Positions 48,055 to 59,789 of a DNA stretch of 64,000 nt are shown here, piece after piece; the first letter of the stretch is position 1; each line of letters opens with the position of its first letter. Below the pieces are notes generated by a model. It saw only the letters and a program-made list of their open reading frames with translations, was not told the DNA's origin and searched no databases. Source of the DNA: Blasia pusilla (lineage: Eukaryota; Marchantiophyta; Marchantiopsida; Blasiales). Both the position numbers and the translations under genes were made by a program. The stretch is taken from NCBI GenBank assembly GCA_050084515.1, contig CM114271.1:18476001-18540000 (forward strand), in the 5' to 3' direction.

Positions 48055-48674
48055 TTATGCGCATACACATCGCTACACAACATACATCATTTTTGCCAAA
48101 CATACACACAACTACACACGATCCCATGTCGACTCATGGCATCCAAACAACGAGACAATAAGTACCAAAATATCTCCAATCTCATTGTAAATCAAGTAGA
48201 TGCAATCTCTCTCAACACCAAAGCTCTCAAATGTGTGCACTTTCTCTCAATGTCAAACCAAACCCACTCTCCTAATGAGAGGCTTGGGTTACACTCACAA
48301 GACAAGGAACCATAGCTCCGCCGCCTCATGCGAAGAGGTTCAAAAAAGAGAGAATGAAATCTCAAGCTCTCTCTTTGAGGTATACCCCTTTCTCACTCCC
48401 AAGCTCTCTACTTGCTAACCTATGCTCGCAGGTCACCTCCTTGGCTATTGACCTCCTGTAGCGGGTCAAGGGCCACTTTCCAAAGTGGGGATTCAACTCT
48501 ATCAAATATGAGAACTTACCAAAAATAATAATTTTCTAAGTATGGCTCCAAATGAGCCAAAACGAAGGGAAAACATGCTCTCTCAGGTTTCCTAAGACCT
48601 TAGCAGGTCATCCTGGACCTCTTGAGCCTGTCCTCCTCTAGTCGCGAAGGCGCTCTACCGAATCTCTGAGGTGC
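48055..48674 (-). repeat. LTR fragment with segment Z, copy 3
   Basis: It contains GCGCATACACATCGCTACACAAC (first seen near 33085 as GCGCATACATATCGC) and then segment Z from 48251, plus ~60 bases beyond it (GTCCTCCTCTAGTCGCG...) also found at 39446-39510. It separates the truncated transposase copy from the large transposon to the right. Confidence 0.7.
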
Positions 48675-48712
48675 GGTAAGAGGAGAGGAAGAGAGGAAGA
48701 GAGGAGAGAGGA
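48675..48712 (+). repeat. Candidate left terminal inverted repeat
   Basis: Purine-rich GGTAAGAGGAGAGG(AAGAGAGG)n; pairs with 63576-63613 on the other strand with a one-base gap and few differences. Low complexity weakens the case. Confidence 0.45.
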
Positions 48713-49068
48713 AACTACCTTCAACCGAAATAGATACTTTTTTTTAAAGAGAGTTTCCGTTGGGTTGAAAAAGGAAACTTGTTGTGTGAATTTTTTGGAC
48801 TTTTTTGCTTAGTTATTAAGCAGTCCCACAATTTTTTTCCTCTTCCATATTTTGGCAACCCCTCTAAGTCCGACGAGTCCGACGAGTTGTAAATTGCACA
48901 AAATTTAGAAAACTGAGAAATCAGTGGAATCATATGTGTGGAACCAATCACTTTTTCCATCCAAGGTCTAGAAAAAATCTATCATTTGCCCTAGGTTGAA
49001 AAGAGTTCGAGCTCAAAGTGAAGGTTATGGAAAAATGAAAGTACAATCTAAAACCTCATTTTGCATCC

Positions 49069-52000
49069 TCAAAGTGGTCTGTTTAAAATACTTCGCACTT
49101 CTTTGAGGGACAGAATTGGTTGGTGGATTCCTACTCCTACCTCCGACTCTCTTAAAACTACCAGCAACACATAGTACATGTGCTTACAAGGAAAATACCT
49201 TTTGCCACTTGTCTCTCGTTGGACAAAGTCATCACATGAACATGTGGGAAAGCAATAGATGTGCACCACATACACCCCTGTGACACTTGAATTTACAGTG
49301 TTATTCCTGACCCAATACATCCTTCCTATTCCATTGCCACTCATGACATCTTTCGTGGCGATGATCTCCATTTTTGCCTCCCGAACTGATGCAATTTCCT
49401 TTGCTCTCTCCACCATTGGCCTATACATTTTGTTTCTCTTCACCCCATTTCTAGACTCAAACAAAAATAGTGGATTGAGATTATCCACCTTCTCCGCGTA
49501 TATGTTAACGTCAATCTTGGGTTGAATACGAAATACGAATGTCTCTCTAATACGAATATGCTCCGAACTTCCTCCATCTACGAGTCTAAAACCGGCACTT
49601 GTAAGATTTTCCACTTCGTCTTGAGTGGAGTTCGTACCTGCGGCGATGGGCCAAATCGTGGGGGTATTCCCCGGAGCTCCAATGGCAGCCGGATAAGACT
49701 TACGAAAAGCGCAAGATTCATTTGGTTTGAAAGAAGTACTTCAATTGATCCCCGGTCCTCGTGAAACGATCAAAGGTTTGGAGTCCCCAAAACCAAGGTA
49801 GTGGTCGTCCAGTCCTAATACAATTCTTATTTAGGAAACTGCCGCATGCTTTCCTTATGCCAACAGATCCTGCCCTGCAAGTGGACCCACATCCTGGGTT
49901 GCTCCGAGATATATGGCACCATTTTAGGTTGCAATCCACCTCCATTACCAGAATCCCATATTGTTGAACCACCCCAACGATCGGAAGTTGCGAACTTCCG
50001 GCAACCGAGGGCTTTTGAAATAAAACATTCACTGATTTTGGAGAAGTTACTCCATCACGGATTTGGGAGCGGTCCGGGGTCCTCGAATGTGTGGGCGGCG
50101 TAATTTCCTCATCCAAATCAATCAACGGATTCGTTTCTCAATGTTGCCCCTTCACCTGCCTGAAGTCAAGATACTTATCTGGTCTCCACGAGTCTCGCTC
50201 GGACTGCTCTACCACCATCTGTATGGGATGTCTTGAAACGCGCCCACGAATATCCCCACCAATGTGTTTGTCTTGCTCGAGGGGAGTTCCTGCTACGCAC
50301 CCGTTGAAGGCTTCAACATAGAGTTTTTCATCACCAGATCTCACAGCCGCCTTGACATAGAGCTTGTAGATCGAAGGCCCCCTTCCTTTTGTTATGCCTT
50401 TTGTGAGGAAGATATGCGATGCTGTAGATTGTAGCATTGCTCTTGCGTAGTCTTGTTGGCATGCCTCCGCAAGTGAAATTCGTTGGCATGCCTGTGACGA
50501 CCTCTAGGAGGAATGAACACTTTTGCTCCAATTGTGTTGGGGCAGAGGGCATTTTCGTGAATGTTCAATCCCTGCAACGACGACAATGTTAGAAGGGAAG
50601 GAAAAGAGCTTTGAAGTCAAACTCTGTGATCCGTCGGGTTCCGACGTCTTGCAACACCCAGGAAACACCTACTACAACCTGGCCGATTCCCGACGGTTTG
50701 CAAGAACCTTTGGCCACTCCGGGTTGGAAGATCCAAGTGCAAGTCATCCGAAACCCATCCAGGTCAAACTATTTGTAGGCCTTGTATGCATGCGACTTGC
50801 ATACTTGTATACGGGTTGCACCAAAATTATGGATGCAAACCGCCGGTTTCCGACTGGTTGCACACACAGGATACCCGTCCGTTTCGGATGGGTTGCACAC
50901 TTGGGCAATCCGTCGAATCCGACAAATTTCTTGGTTTCTTCGGTTCGAAATCCGTATAGTTCCCACGCTTCTCAACTTGAGCTGCAACTTTTCAAACAAT
51001 TCTTAGCGTGAGCTTGACAAGACAAAATAGTGAACTCACCTGCCGTATGAAGTTTCCCCATTGTCTCATACGTATCTTCCACCAACTCAACCAATAGCAC
51101 AACTCTTTCTACTTCCCCTCAATTGCATGCTTCCTCCATCACCCATGAAGTTCTTCTTGGCATTCCATGGCCTATTTCAAGATTTTGGTGTCCTTGCAGC
51201 GTTGGAGTAGAGTGTGACATGCTCTGTCCTCTTATTCTCCTTGATGTAAGATTTGGTGTACCGGGTCACAGACTGTTGCCAATGGAAAGCATCCGACCTT
51301 TCCCTCTCCGATTGAACCTCTCCACCCCATAATACTTCCCTGATAGCAATCCACCCAGGTTGTGCATTGGCCGCCATGAACCCATAAATTTCCAGAGGTG
51401 GTCTTTTGTTTTCCTTCACCACCTCCAATAAGAGAAACCAGCACATCTTCAAACTGCCAACGTCTTCTACTTTTACTTCACAGAGAAATATAGTTTTGAG
51501 TCCATTCTCCACATGGTCATAAACATGAGCACCCATTGTTAACCATCCCTTCAGCACTCTATAGCAAATATCAAAGCTTACCCAGCTCCCGTAAAGATCT
51601 TCCCCTTCCCTCATTCGATCTATAAGATCGAGGCCACTCGACAGACCTGTGGGTGACATTTTGAAGACATAGGCCCAGGACCCCTCGCCTCCCTCATCCA
51701 TGAACTACCATCTTTGAATGAATGGAAATCGGGAGTAGGCCTTGATTGTGGCAATGGCATCCATTTCGGCCGTTTTTCCATCCAACACCCGTATTTGACG
51801 CAATTAATTCCGGAAGCATTCAGGATCAACAAGAAATGCAAGATTTTCCTAGAGTTGTTTCTATTAGCAGTTGTGATCTCGCCCTCTCCTGGGATTCCAA
51901 ATTTTTTTTCTCAAATTTGTGATGATGTTGTGAGCTTGATCACTCCAGGCTTTGAACCTGGAGAGTTTTTGTACACCTCCGCCACTTTCTTTGCGACATC

Positions 52001-53020
52001 CTCCTTGATGTGTCTCTTAATTGCATTGGTCATAGGATGAGTGTGGGAGCCAACATGAATTGCCAACCTTGTGTACTCTGACGTGAACCCTAAACACGCT
52101 CCAACGCAGAAGGGGGATGCGTGACAATAAGGACATCGATGGCCTCCCGGCGGTATGGTGGCACCGATCTCCTATGGAGACCCTATGATTCTTGGGGGGG
52201 AATTGTGACGTACTCACTCGCCCGTTGCGCTCTAGATACGGGCATGCTGGACTTCTATACTCCAAGCCTCCAACCCATTGGCGGCGGGAGACAATCCAAG
52301 GACCATCTGGAATTGAAGCACTAGTCCATTGAAGCCTGAACCATCGATGACAATCAGACTTTCTGTCCATACCCTTCAAGCGTCCTCCATCTTTGTTTTG
52401 AGCAAGAGCAGCAAGTGGAGGCAACTCAAAAATGCAATTACCCTCGTACGTGGGTGGCAGCTCATCGAAAAGAATGTGCTTGAATATTTTCAAGGCCAAA
52501 GACGATAGCAAACTATTGCCTGATACTCGCAGGAGGAACGAGTAGGCGGATAGAGGCCCGGTTGGTGTCTGACAGATCCACTGAGGTTGAAAACATCCGG
52601 AATATCTTCAAGAAGTACAACATTATAACGAGCGTGTGAAGTTGGAGTCGAAGCAGAATCTACATAGCTAGGAGTTGCAAACGTAGAGCTCAGTGCACTA
52701 GGAAATTCTCGACCGTCTACTTGGGAAACAGAGGAATTCAGGGGCAAGCGGTAAACTCTGTATTGACCATTTGCTAGAGGTAGGAGATTCCATACTTTAC
52801 AGTCTGCAATCATTGGCTGGACTGTCTCACCTATCATGTCCTCCGTACCGTCCAACCTAACATCCTTGATTACAAAGATGGTTCCAATTTGGAGAAATCG
52901 AATTGAGAGAACATTTTCATCCACTGCTATGAAAGACTCATGAGCTTGCGGTTGAACGATTTCTGATTGAGGAAGGGACGCTAGATGACTGCCACAAGTG
53001 AGCTTCACATAATTGTCCAT
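49069..53020 (-). pseudogene. DDE-type transposase with zinc finger and SWIM finger (MULE-like), better-kept copy
   Basis: It starts at 53020 with a 176-residue frame of unknown fold (MDNYVKLTCGSHLASLP), joins in another frame at ~52511 (FKHILFDELPPTYEG), and passes a zinc-finger region (~52.2 kb). The DDE-like domain is at 51701-51177, with FDICYRVLKGW, the GFM.ANAQPGW block (the expected Asp is Ala here) and R.DAFHWQQSVTRYTK. A GT-AG intron follows (51039-50572). The C-terminal half (GPSIYKLYVKAAVRSGDEK, 50380) ends in a SWIM finger at 49242-49180 (CSCDDF .. FPCKHMYYVL: CxC..CxH). DDE plus SWIM is the layout of MULE and related transposases, which cut and paste DNA; the exact superfamily is uncertain. 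At least four frameshifts and stops make it inactive. It is divergent from the ParB-methyltransferase gene. Confidence 0.72.
50572..51039 (-). other. Transposase intron carrying hairpin repeats
   Basis: GTGAGT donor (51039) and TTGCAG acceptor (50572) are both good matches to plant splice sites. The donor follows AAACTTCATACGGCAG, the same coding context as the donor at 46472 in the sister copy. Inside are at least four palindromes, for example CAAACCGCCGGTTTCCGACTGG-type at ~50833-50864. The sister intron holds related hairpins. Confidence 0.75.
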
Positions 53021-53149
53021 TCCCAGAAGATTCCAGCGTGAGGAGACAGAGAATTGGTATGAGAATGAGAATGTTTAATTAATAGTGAATAGGGACTCAG
53101 ATTCACCTGACAGTTTTTGACTGACAAGATGAAGTTTGGTAGTTGAAAA

Positions 53150-54135
53150 ATGTTTGACACAATGGATCCAATTCTGTTGCAACTTGTCGGAGTCAGGTGG
53201 GTTGCAGAATTTGGGAATCAGAGACGTTGGTTTTGAAGCATGCACTTCTTTTTGTTGGAACCCGTCAGAGTCCGTTGGGTTGGTACCCCCTTCTTGCCGA
53301 CCAAAGGTTTTTTGAGTCGATTTTGCTAGCATGAACACAAGATATCCCTTGCATATGCTAAGGCAACCAATGGTTGGGGACTTTTGCGGGATTGTCCAAC
53401 TCAGGGTAGATCTTGTGACCCGTCGGATTGCAATGGGCTCGGAACTATGCGTTGTCACATTGTTATCCGAGGGATAGAAAAGCGTGCAACCTGTCGATAA
53501 CCAATGGGGAACCCTGGTACCTCGCCTATTAATCCAACATAAGCAAAGCGTGCAACCCATCGACTTCAGATGGGTTGCACGCTTCTGCCTCACCTTGTAA
53601 CGCTAACATGAAGGTTGCGCGCCTCCGTCGATCTCTGACGAGTTGCGCGGGTGCTGCGCCTTCTTGCTCGAAGACGGTGGAGGCTCGCAACCCGTCGGCC
53701 TCATACGGGTTGAGCAATTTCCTGACCTTATGTAACTAACTTTAAGGAAGCGTACAACCCATCTCTTTCCAATGAGTTGCGCGGGCCGCACCTTTTTGCC
53801 CAAAGACGGCGGAGGCGCGCAACCCGTCTCAGGCCGACGGGTTGCGCAAGTGTCTCGCCTTGTAACGCTTACATGAAGGAAGCATGCAACCTCTCGGCCT
53901 CCGACGAGTTGCGTGGGAATCCCGCCTTGTTATCCCAAGATGAGGGAAGCGTGCAACCCACCGCAATCCGACAGGTTGCGCGGGTAGCTCACGTTCTTGT
54001 TCGAAGACGGCATAGGCACCCAACATGTGCGTCTCTGATGGGTTGCGTGGGTACCTCGTGTTCTTGTCTAAAGACGATGGATGCCTTGAACCCTCGGGAA
54101 GCGTGCAACATGTCGAAGCCTTCGGGTTGGTTTTT
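53150..54135. repeat. Hairpin array in the spacer between the two divergent genes
   Basis: About a dozen palindromes of 27-35 bp, spaced at roughly 60-75 bases, with arms related to GCAACCCGTCGGA / TCCGACGGGTTGC. The best are 53546-53583 (GCGTGCAACCCATC with GATGGGTTGCACGC, 14-bp perfect stem) and 53815-53847 (GCGCAACCCGTC with GACGGGTTGCGC, 12 bp). Between them, phrases such as CGTTCTTGTTCGAAGACGG recur, so the array expanded in tandem. It occupies the likely shared promoter of transposase and methyltransferase genes. Confidence 0.9.
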
Positions 54136-55692
54136 TTTCACGTCCAGACTTCCATAACGGCCAACACGTCGCCGTCACCAGGACGATGCGACCCAACGGT
54201 CAGCCCATCGGCTTGAAAAGTATAAATAGGGGAAGGCTCGCTCATTTCCGGTTTTTCGTTCCGCGATCTCAATTCCTCTTCCACGCAGCAATTGACCAGA
54301 TACCAAGGGGCGCTTTACACCTTGACTCATCGCGAGACGATTCAAGCAAACGATCATGAGACGTCCTGCTACTCATCAAGGCAACTCATCAAGACATCAG
54401 CAAGCCGACTCATCATGACATCAACAAGGCGACTCATAAAGGTGATTCCTCGAGCTGATTCATTGTGCATAGAGAGCAATTTCCTTGTCCATAGGAGGTA
54501 TTTTTGGACATAATGATGAGGAAAAAATATCAAGCAAACAAGGCTGGGAGCTTCACTCCCAAGTCCATGAGGAACTCTGCTTCACCATCTCCAGGGCCTC
54601 GTTTGGCCAATGAGATAAGGCAGCAAGAAATCGAGGAGCAGAAAAGGGAAGCGGAGAAGCACAAGCAAGAGCTTCTTGCAAAACGTGCACACAAGGCGCT
54701 CGAAAAATATAACGCATAGGCTGAGGCGCCGCATGCCTTCAAGAAAAGGGTCGCCGACGAAAAGCGAGAAAAGAAGGGTCTGGATGCGTCGGTGATGAGA
54801 GCAAAATTGGCAAAAGCTCGGAGGGAAAAAGCAAATGGCATTGGAGAAAGCCCTGCCCATCCAACCAAAAATGTTGAGATGCAGGAAATGTCCCTGATGA
54901 AGTCCGGGAAATGATCAATATAGCGGAAACGCCGAAGTTTAAGTGACGCACGATGAGGTCATGAGGACCGCCAACGTGGAGATGGTGGAGAGCGGTCATC
55001 CTCGTCCCTAAGCCCCACGGAAGAAATCAACCTCTATCGCATCAACGAGTTTCCAATGGACTTGCCTGCTGCCATCCCAGAGCAGTCCGCTGGCCTAGAC
55101 ACCGACCCAATCTTCGAGCGGTTAAGAGAGGATATGTGTTCATTGAATTATGTGAAGGCCCATGTTGCAATTCATTGGCAATTGATTGTAGCTTATTGCC
55201 CTTGTCCCCGCTGTGACAGGTGGTAAAGCAGATGGCACTGATGGAGGGCCAGTACGCCCCGAGAATTCCACTTTTCCGATTGCAAACTATGGAGTACGTC
55301 TGCGAAATTCGGTCTTATGAGGATAATGCGAAGCTGAAATAATCGGCTGCGACAGCATCCTACGTCGACACCTTCCCTCTGTTCTATGTTCAGCCTTACA
55401 ATGACCATGGAACCCTAGCGCTGGTTACGGAGGAGGACTTGGAAGCGCTCGAAACATTCTGGAGGATGAGAAATCAAGAATTTAGAAGGGCGATAGAGGG
55501 GAGAAAATTCAGCAGGATGTGGAACCTGTATTTCTTCATCTGGGATGGAAACCATAGGTTCATGGCGTGGACCCTGTGTGCAAAGGAGCGCCCAAACTCA
55601 TTGGAGGCACATTTTTGCGTGAAGGCAGTGGTGCGACATCCATACCCTCATCACATGGCGACGGTGGAGATGGTCATGCATGCCATGAACAT

Positions 55693-56503
55693 GTAAGTTT
55701 CCTCTTGCTGCAAACCGTCGGACTCCTACAAGTTGTTTGAGTCGCCATTGTTTTTGGAATGTTTTTGGCCGAAATCAACTGGTCAGACTCCAACGAGTTG
55801 CTTGGTTGATCAGTGGTTTAGGATTTTTTTTTTCCGAAAGCAACTCGTCGAACTCGGACAAGTTGCTAGACTGATCACTCGTTTAGGATGTTTTTGGCCA
55901 AAAGCAACTCGTCAGAGTCCGACGAGTTGCTTGACTGATTTGTCGTTTAGATTGTTTTTGTCCGAAAGCAACTCGTCGAACTCCAACGAGTTGCTCAACT
56001 CACCGCTGTTTTTGGATGTTTTTGGAAGAAAGCAACTCGTCGGACTCGGACGGGTTGCCAGACTCGAAGCTTTTTTTGGATGTTCTTTGATGTTTCTGGC
56101 TGAAAGCAACTCGTCGGCGTCGACGGGTTGAAACTCGGCAATCACAACTCTGAATGCAATCCCTCGGACTCCGATGGCTTTGCTACTTGCATTCGAAAGT
56201 AGCAAAGCTTCATTTTTGTGGTCAAATTGCACCTTAATTGAAATTGCGCAACCTATCGGACTCTCACGGGTAGATATGTTCACTTTTTTCGCGGAAACAA
56301 CTCTCTAAACAACCCGTCGGACTCCGACGGGTTGAAACTCGGCAATCACAACTCTGAATGCAATCCCTCGGACTCGATGGGTTGCAAATTTTAGCTCGTT
56401 GCTTCCATTCCGACCATGAGCTATGACGACGTGTGGGAGTCCTGACGGGTTGGAGGGACCCATGTACCTTGCAAAATTTCTAATATTGAGTTCGGATGTG
56501 TAG
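55693..56503 (+). other. Intron of the ParB-methyltransferase gene, filled with hairpins
   Basis: The GTAAGT donor and TGTAG acceptor join the ParB frame to the next exon in phase (AT|G gives Met and the frame continues IISEGNVTYH). Within 811 bp there are at least eight palindromes whose arms vary together, e.g. CAACTCGTC with GACGAGTTG near 55910-55930 and CAACCCGTC with GACGGGTTG near 56310-56330. Confidence 0.85.
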
Positions 56504-58025
56504 GATTATATCGGAGGGGAATGTCACCTACCACTCGATCGAGGATTGTGATCGGGTCAAGAAAGTGCTATCGACGCACCCGGTAGAGTACAAGGGGTTC
56601 TTGGGCGACGCCCTTGTAAATGAGATGCTCGCAAAGAGTGCTCGAATAAAAAAAAAGACTTGGGCAAATAAGTTTATTTCCCAAGATGCAGCGGTGACAA
56701 TCGTTTGCTGGTCGAAGATACAGGCTGCCAAGAAGAGTTCTGCACTGGAGCAAGAGCGGAGGGAGAAAGTGTCTGTGTATGAGCGTACAAAGTTCATCCA
56801 TGCTGCAGTATCTGCACCTATGAAGTACACGGCAAGCAAGATGCATCAGTACATGGCCATTCTCAATCCCGAACTTGGCCCCCATTTCTACAAGGAGATG
56901 AAGGCGATCATCAAGCGCCAGCGGAAGAGGGTTGAAGATCCGCAGGGTCGGATTGGGGAGAAAGTGTCTCTCGATCGCGTGCATCGATTTTCTTTGTCTG
57001 GAATTAGCGAATTTAGGATAATCCGATTGATGAAAATCAGTCTTGAGGGCAGAGAGGCCCAAAAGAGGGCGGCACACCATCCTCTGGGTGTCTCTGATCC
57101 TGTGATCTCCCACTGGCTCCGTGAATGGTCATTCTGGGATGCGTTGCGGCTTCTCGGGAAGTCCATGCTCGTGGGTCTCCAAGCGGAGCTGAAAAGAATA
57201 GAGCTTGTTCCGCAGGAAGCAAACTCGGAGAGCGATGAATATTTTGGACTTTGGCTTGATGACATGCGGGACAAGCCCATAAAAAACCCTCGTTTGAGGG
57301 TGATGTTCGAGGATCGCATCCTCCCTCGGGCAGAAAAAAGGGATTTCACAAGGAAGAAGCGAGATCTTCAGGAGCAGTCGGCCGATGCATCTCGACTAAG
57401 AGTTGCCCAACGCATGGTGTTGAGGTACCTCGTCCATTGTAAGAATGCAGGAACATGGCAAAAAATACCGGCAGCTTGCAAATTGTGGGCTTCTTTGCCT
57501 GATGGAGAGATATTTTCCATGTACGATATGGAGATGGCTCAAAGCATGTCCTATTGGGAGGTGGAGAATTTCCTGATTTTGCTAGACTTCAACGACCCTC
57601 AGGACATAACTGAGAAAGATCTATGCTTGCTCTATGACGAAGTGGCCGCAGGTAGGGACATCCCCAATTTTGTGCAGCCTGAAGACTTTTTCGAAGGAGA
57701 CGCAGAGGAGCAAGCCCTTGAGACAGCGGAGTTGGTGTCCAAGGTCGTCACCGCCAAGGACAAATCTACAACGGGTCTCAAAGCCAAGGCGAGGGGATCA
57801 AAGAATTCCGACGCCGAGTCTTCCCAAAGAGAGGCTGAAGATTCAAGGCAAGAGCCGGAATCGTCCAGGCGAGCGGGGAGAGAGGGTTGGACCAGGTCCT
57901 CCGCAAAGAAAACTCCACCTGAGTCTGAGGTCATAGAGACCCTAACAAGCCGACCGCAGACTCGGGAGAAGCGGAAGCGAGATGCGCCAGGGTTGTCCCA
58001 GGCAACACACCAGGATGTGGAATAG
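56504..58025 (+). CDS. Intact 507-codon exon of the ParB-methyltransferase gene, function unknown
   Basis: This is the longest complete open frame in the window and has no stop, in contrast to its neighbours. The first ~400 residues look globular, with basic helices (RKRVEDPQGRIGEKVSLDRVHRF), aromatic stretches (SHWLREWSFWDALRLLGKSM) and a C-terminal acidic helix region (DFFEGDAEEQALETAELV). The last ~110 residues are low-complexity, rich in Ser, Glu, Arg and Lys. I recognise no family. It follows the ParB-like motif in frame across an intron, in the position of the linker between ParB and methyltransferase domains, so a DNA-binding or target-selection role is possible. The TAG at 58025 lies right beside the retroelement junction, so the original frame may have gone on. 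Confidence 0.6.
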
Positions 58026-58031
58026 ACCCCA

Positions 58032-58573
58032 TCATCCTTGGAATCGGTTCCCAATCAACTCCTTGAAATCTTCCCAACTCAACGTTTTCCCACAACCTAG
58101 ATGTTCTTTACGGTGAGCTGTCCACCAATGGAGAGCGTGATCCTTCAGAAACGTGACCGCTACAGTCACTTTGTCTTGTTCGTCTCCTTTTTGCGCTTCG
58201 AAATAAAGTTCAAGTTCCGTTAGAAACTCGCTCACTTTCCAAGAACGCCCCATTCCTCTGAATGGCATAGGCGAATTAGTCTTACTAGAGGCTCCATTTG
58301 ACTTGAATTCCGATATCACCTCGCTCTTTTCGGCCATCTGGTCTGCCATCACCTTCATAAATCCCATCATTTGGATATAAAAGGTCGGATCGTTTAAGTT
58401 TGGAACCAAAGGTCCCGCGGAAAGATTTTTGGTTGGAACATCTTCATGTCTCGGGTCTCGGCACTTCGGGAATCGCAAATTCCACCTCTTGCTCTCGGTT
58501 CGTCTTTGATTTGTCTCTCGGCTTTTTTGCTCTGACTCGCGGTTTCCTCGGTTCTTCACCTTTGGTCACCATT
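58032..58573 (-). pseudogene. gag of the nested Ty3 element (N-terminal half)
   Basis: A 175-residue frame (58559-58032) contains VSEFLTELELYFEAQKGDEQDKVTVAVTFLKDHALHWWTAHRK and WEDFKELIGNRF, the usual capsid pattern of plant Ty3 elements. An overlapping frame from 58573 (MVTKGEEPRKPRVRAKKPRD) is probably the real N-terminus, with a frameshift. It is cut at the left by the deletion, before any zinc knuckle. Confidence 0.85.
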
Positions 58574-58708
58574 TGCGAGTCTTTGCTTTCTCAGATCTCC
58601 TCCTCGCCTCTCGCGTTCCTCCTCGGCGTCGCGGTCTTTCGACTATCTTGAGTTCTCCCCAAACGTCCTGATCTTCAACGACCCCAAGTTCACGCTCAAC
58701 AAGGATTA

Positions 58709-58720
58709 GCTCTGATACCA
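58709..58720 (-). other. Primer binding site, initiator tRNA-Met type
   Basis: TGGTATCAGAGC on the minus strand is the standard plant iMet primer binding site, two bases inside the LTR end. Confidence 0.93.
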
Positions 58721-58722
58721 CG

Positions 58723-59773
58723 TGTCGTGCGCCTTATCTCCTTGAACGTTAATCTTGTTTGTTTGCAAAAGCGTGCGTGCAGTAGGTCACGCTCTTAACG
58801 CTGATCTGCATCCAAACACGCACTTTGGTTAGTCGAGTCTTGGATCAATTAGTGGGATAAATTTCCGAGTACTTGTCTCGGACTCTCATCAAGCTCAACC
58901 TTACTAGTTTCGCGGTTTACAACACATGCAAATCTCGAAAGACTTGGGACTGACTTTCTGGTGGGTTCAGGAACGTGAAAGGGCGTTTCGCGCCTAGCGG
59001 TTCCAATTGTCTGATGGATATCCAATGAGTTCCTCATCAAGACTCGCACGAAGTGAAGCTCGGGTTGGAATCCAAGTGTGGCGTACAAAGTCCAATCCCT
59101 TGGATCAGGTTTGGGTTTCGAGTTCCCACGCCAAACTCCCGTTCCATCCCGTGCCTTTGAAACGCCGTTTGGCGCCCAAAGTGGGGACTCATTTCCCGAG
59201 ACATATTGGAGAGAGTCCTCCCTTACTAGTTCTTATGGGGATCTCCGCGGGCCCCCTACATTTAGGGAAAGACACCCGGGGCTCTCCAATTGGCCCTTAA
59301 CCCGATTGCTCTTTCAATCGTTTTCCACCAATATCTCTGCTTGTACTTATGCGTTGCTGAGATCTTGGGTGCGTCGCGTCGGAAGCGTCTCAAGATAAAC
59401 TTTCCAACGCGCTCTTGGTTGTCCGGAACACATCTTGGAGATCAACGTTATGGTCCTAAACACAGTCAGATTCTCCCAAACGCTAGTTGTGTTCCAAACT
59501 GGTTCTCACCTCTTTGGCAACCAACCTCCTAATACGCAACTCATCTCAAGTCTTGGCCCGACTTAGTGGTCGCGACCAAGAAACCTAGGTTTCCTGTTCG
59601 CGACCACTCATGCATGAAATGCACAACTCAGTTCCACGTTCGTCTCTTAAACTTTCCCAAGAGACTTTTCCAAACGCCTCTCGAAGGCGCAAACCTCGCA
59701 GCGTGAGTTCCTTTGAGCTCTCATGTTTCGCTTGGCGCCTATTTGGTGTTGTTTGGTTATGAGGGTCGCGACA
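58723..59773 (-). repeat. 5' LTR (1051 bp) of the nested Ty3 element
   Basis: On the plus strand it starts TGTCGTGCG and ends GGTCGCGACA, giving a short inverted TGTCG/CGACA terminus. The adjoining PBS fixes the inner end. Composition is GC-richer than its surroundings. Confidence 0.85.
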
Positions 59774-59789
59774 CCATTAGGTGAATACA

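Larger units (their letters stand above)
58030..59773 (-). mobile_element. 5' part of a Ty3-type retrotransposon (LTR, PBS, gag) nested in the transposon
   Basis: On the minus strand the LTR (59773-58723) is followed by the PBS and gag and then breaks off at ~58030, so protease, pol and the 3' LTR are lost. Because it sits inside the ParB-methyltransferase gene, it inserted after the transposon arrived here. The base following the LTR starts CCATT; the matching copy on the other side is not certain because that end is deleted. Confidence 0.85.

Noticed and set aside
53150-54135. CRISPR-like array
   Set aside because: Repeats are variable palindromes with related, not unique, spacers, and the DNA is eukaryotic.
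56568-57349. Minus-strand frames of 181 and 153 codons
   Set aside because: Shadows of the intact plus-strand exon 56504-58025.
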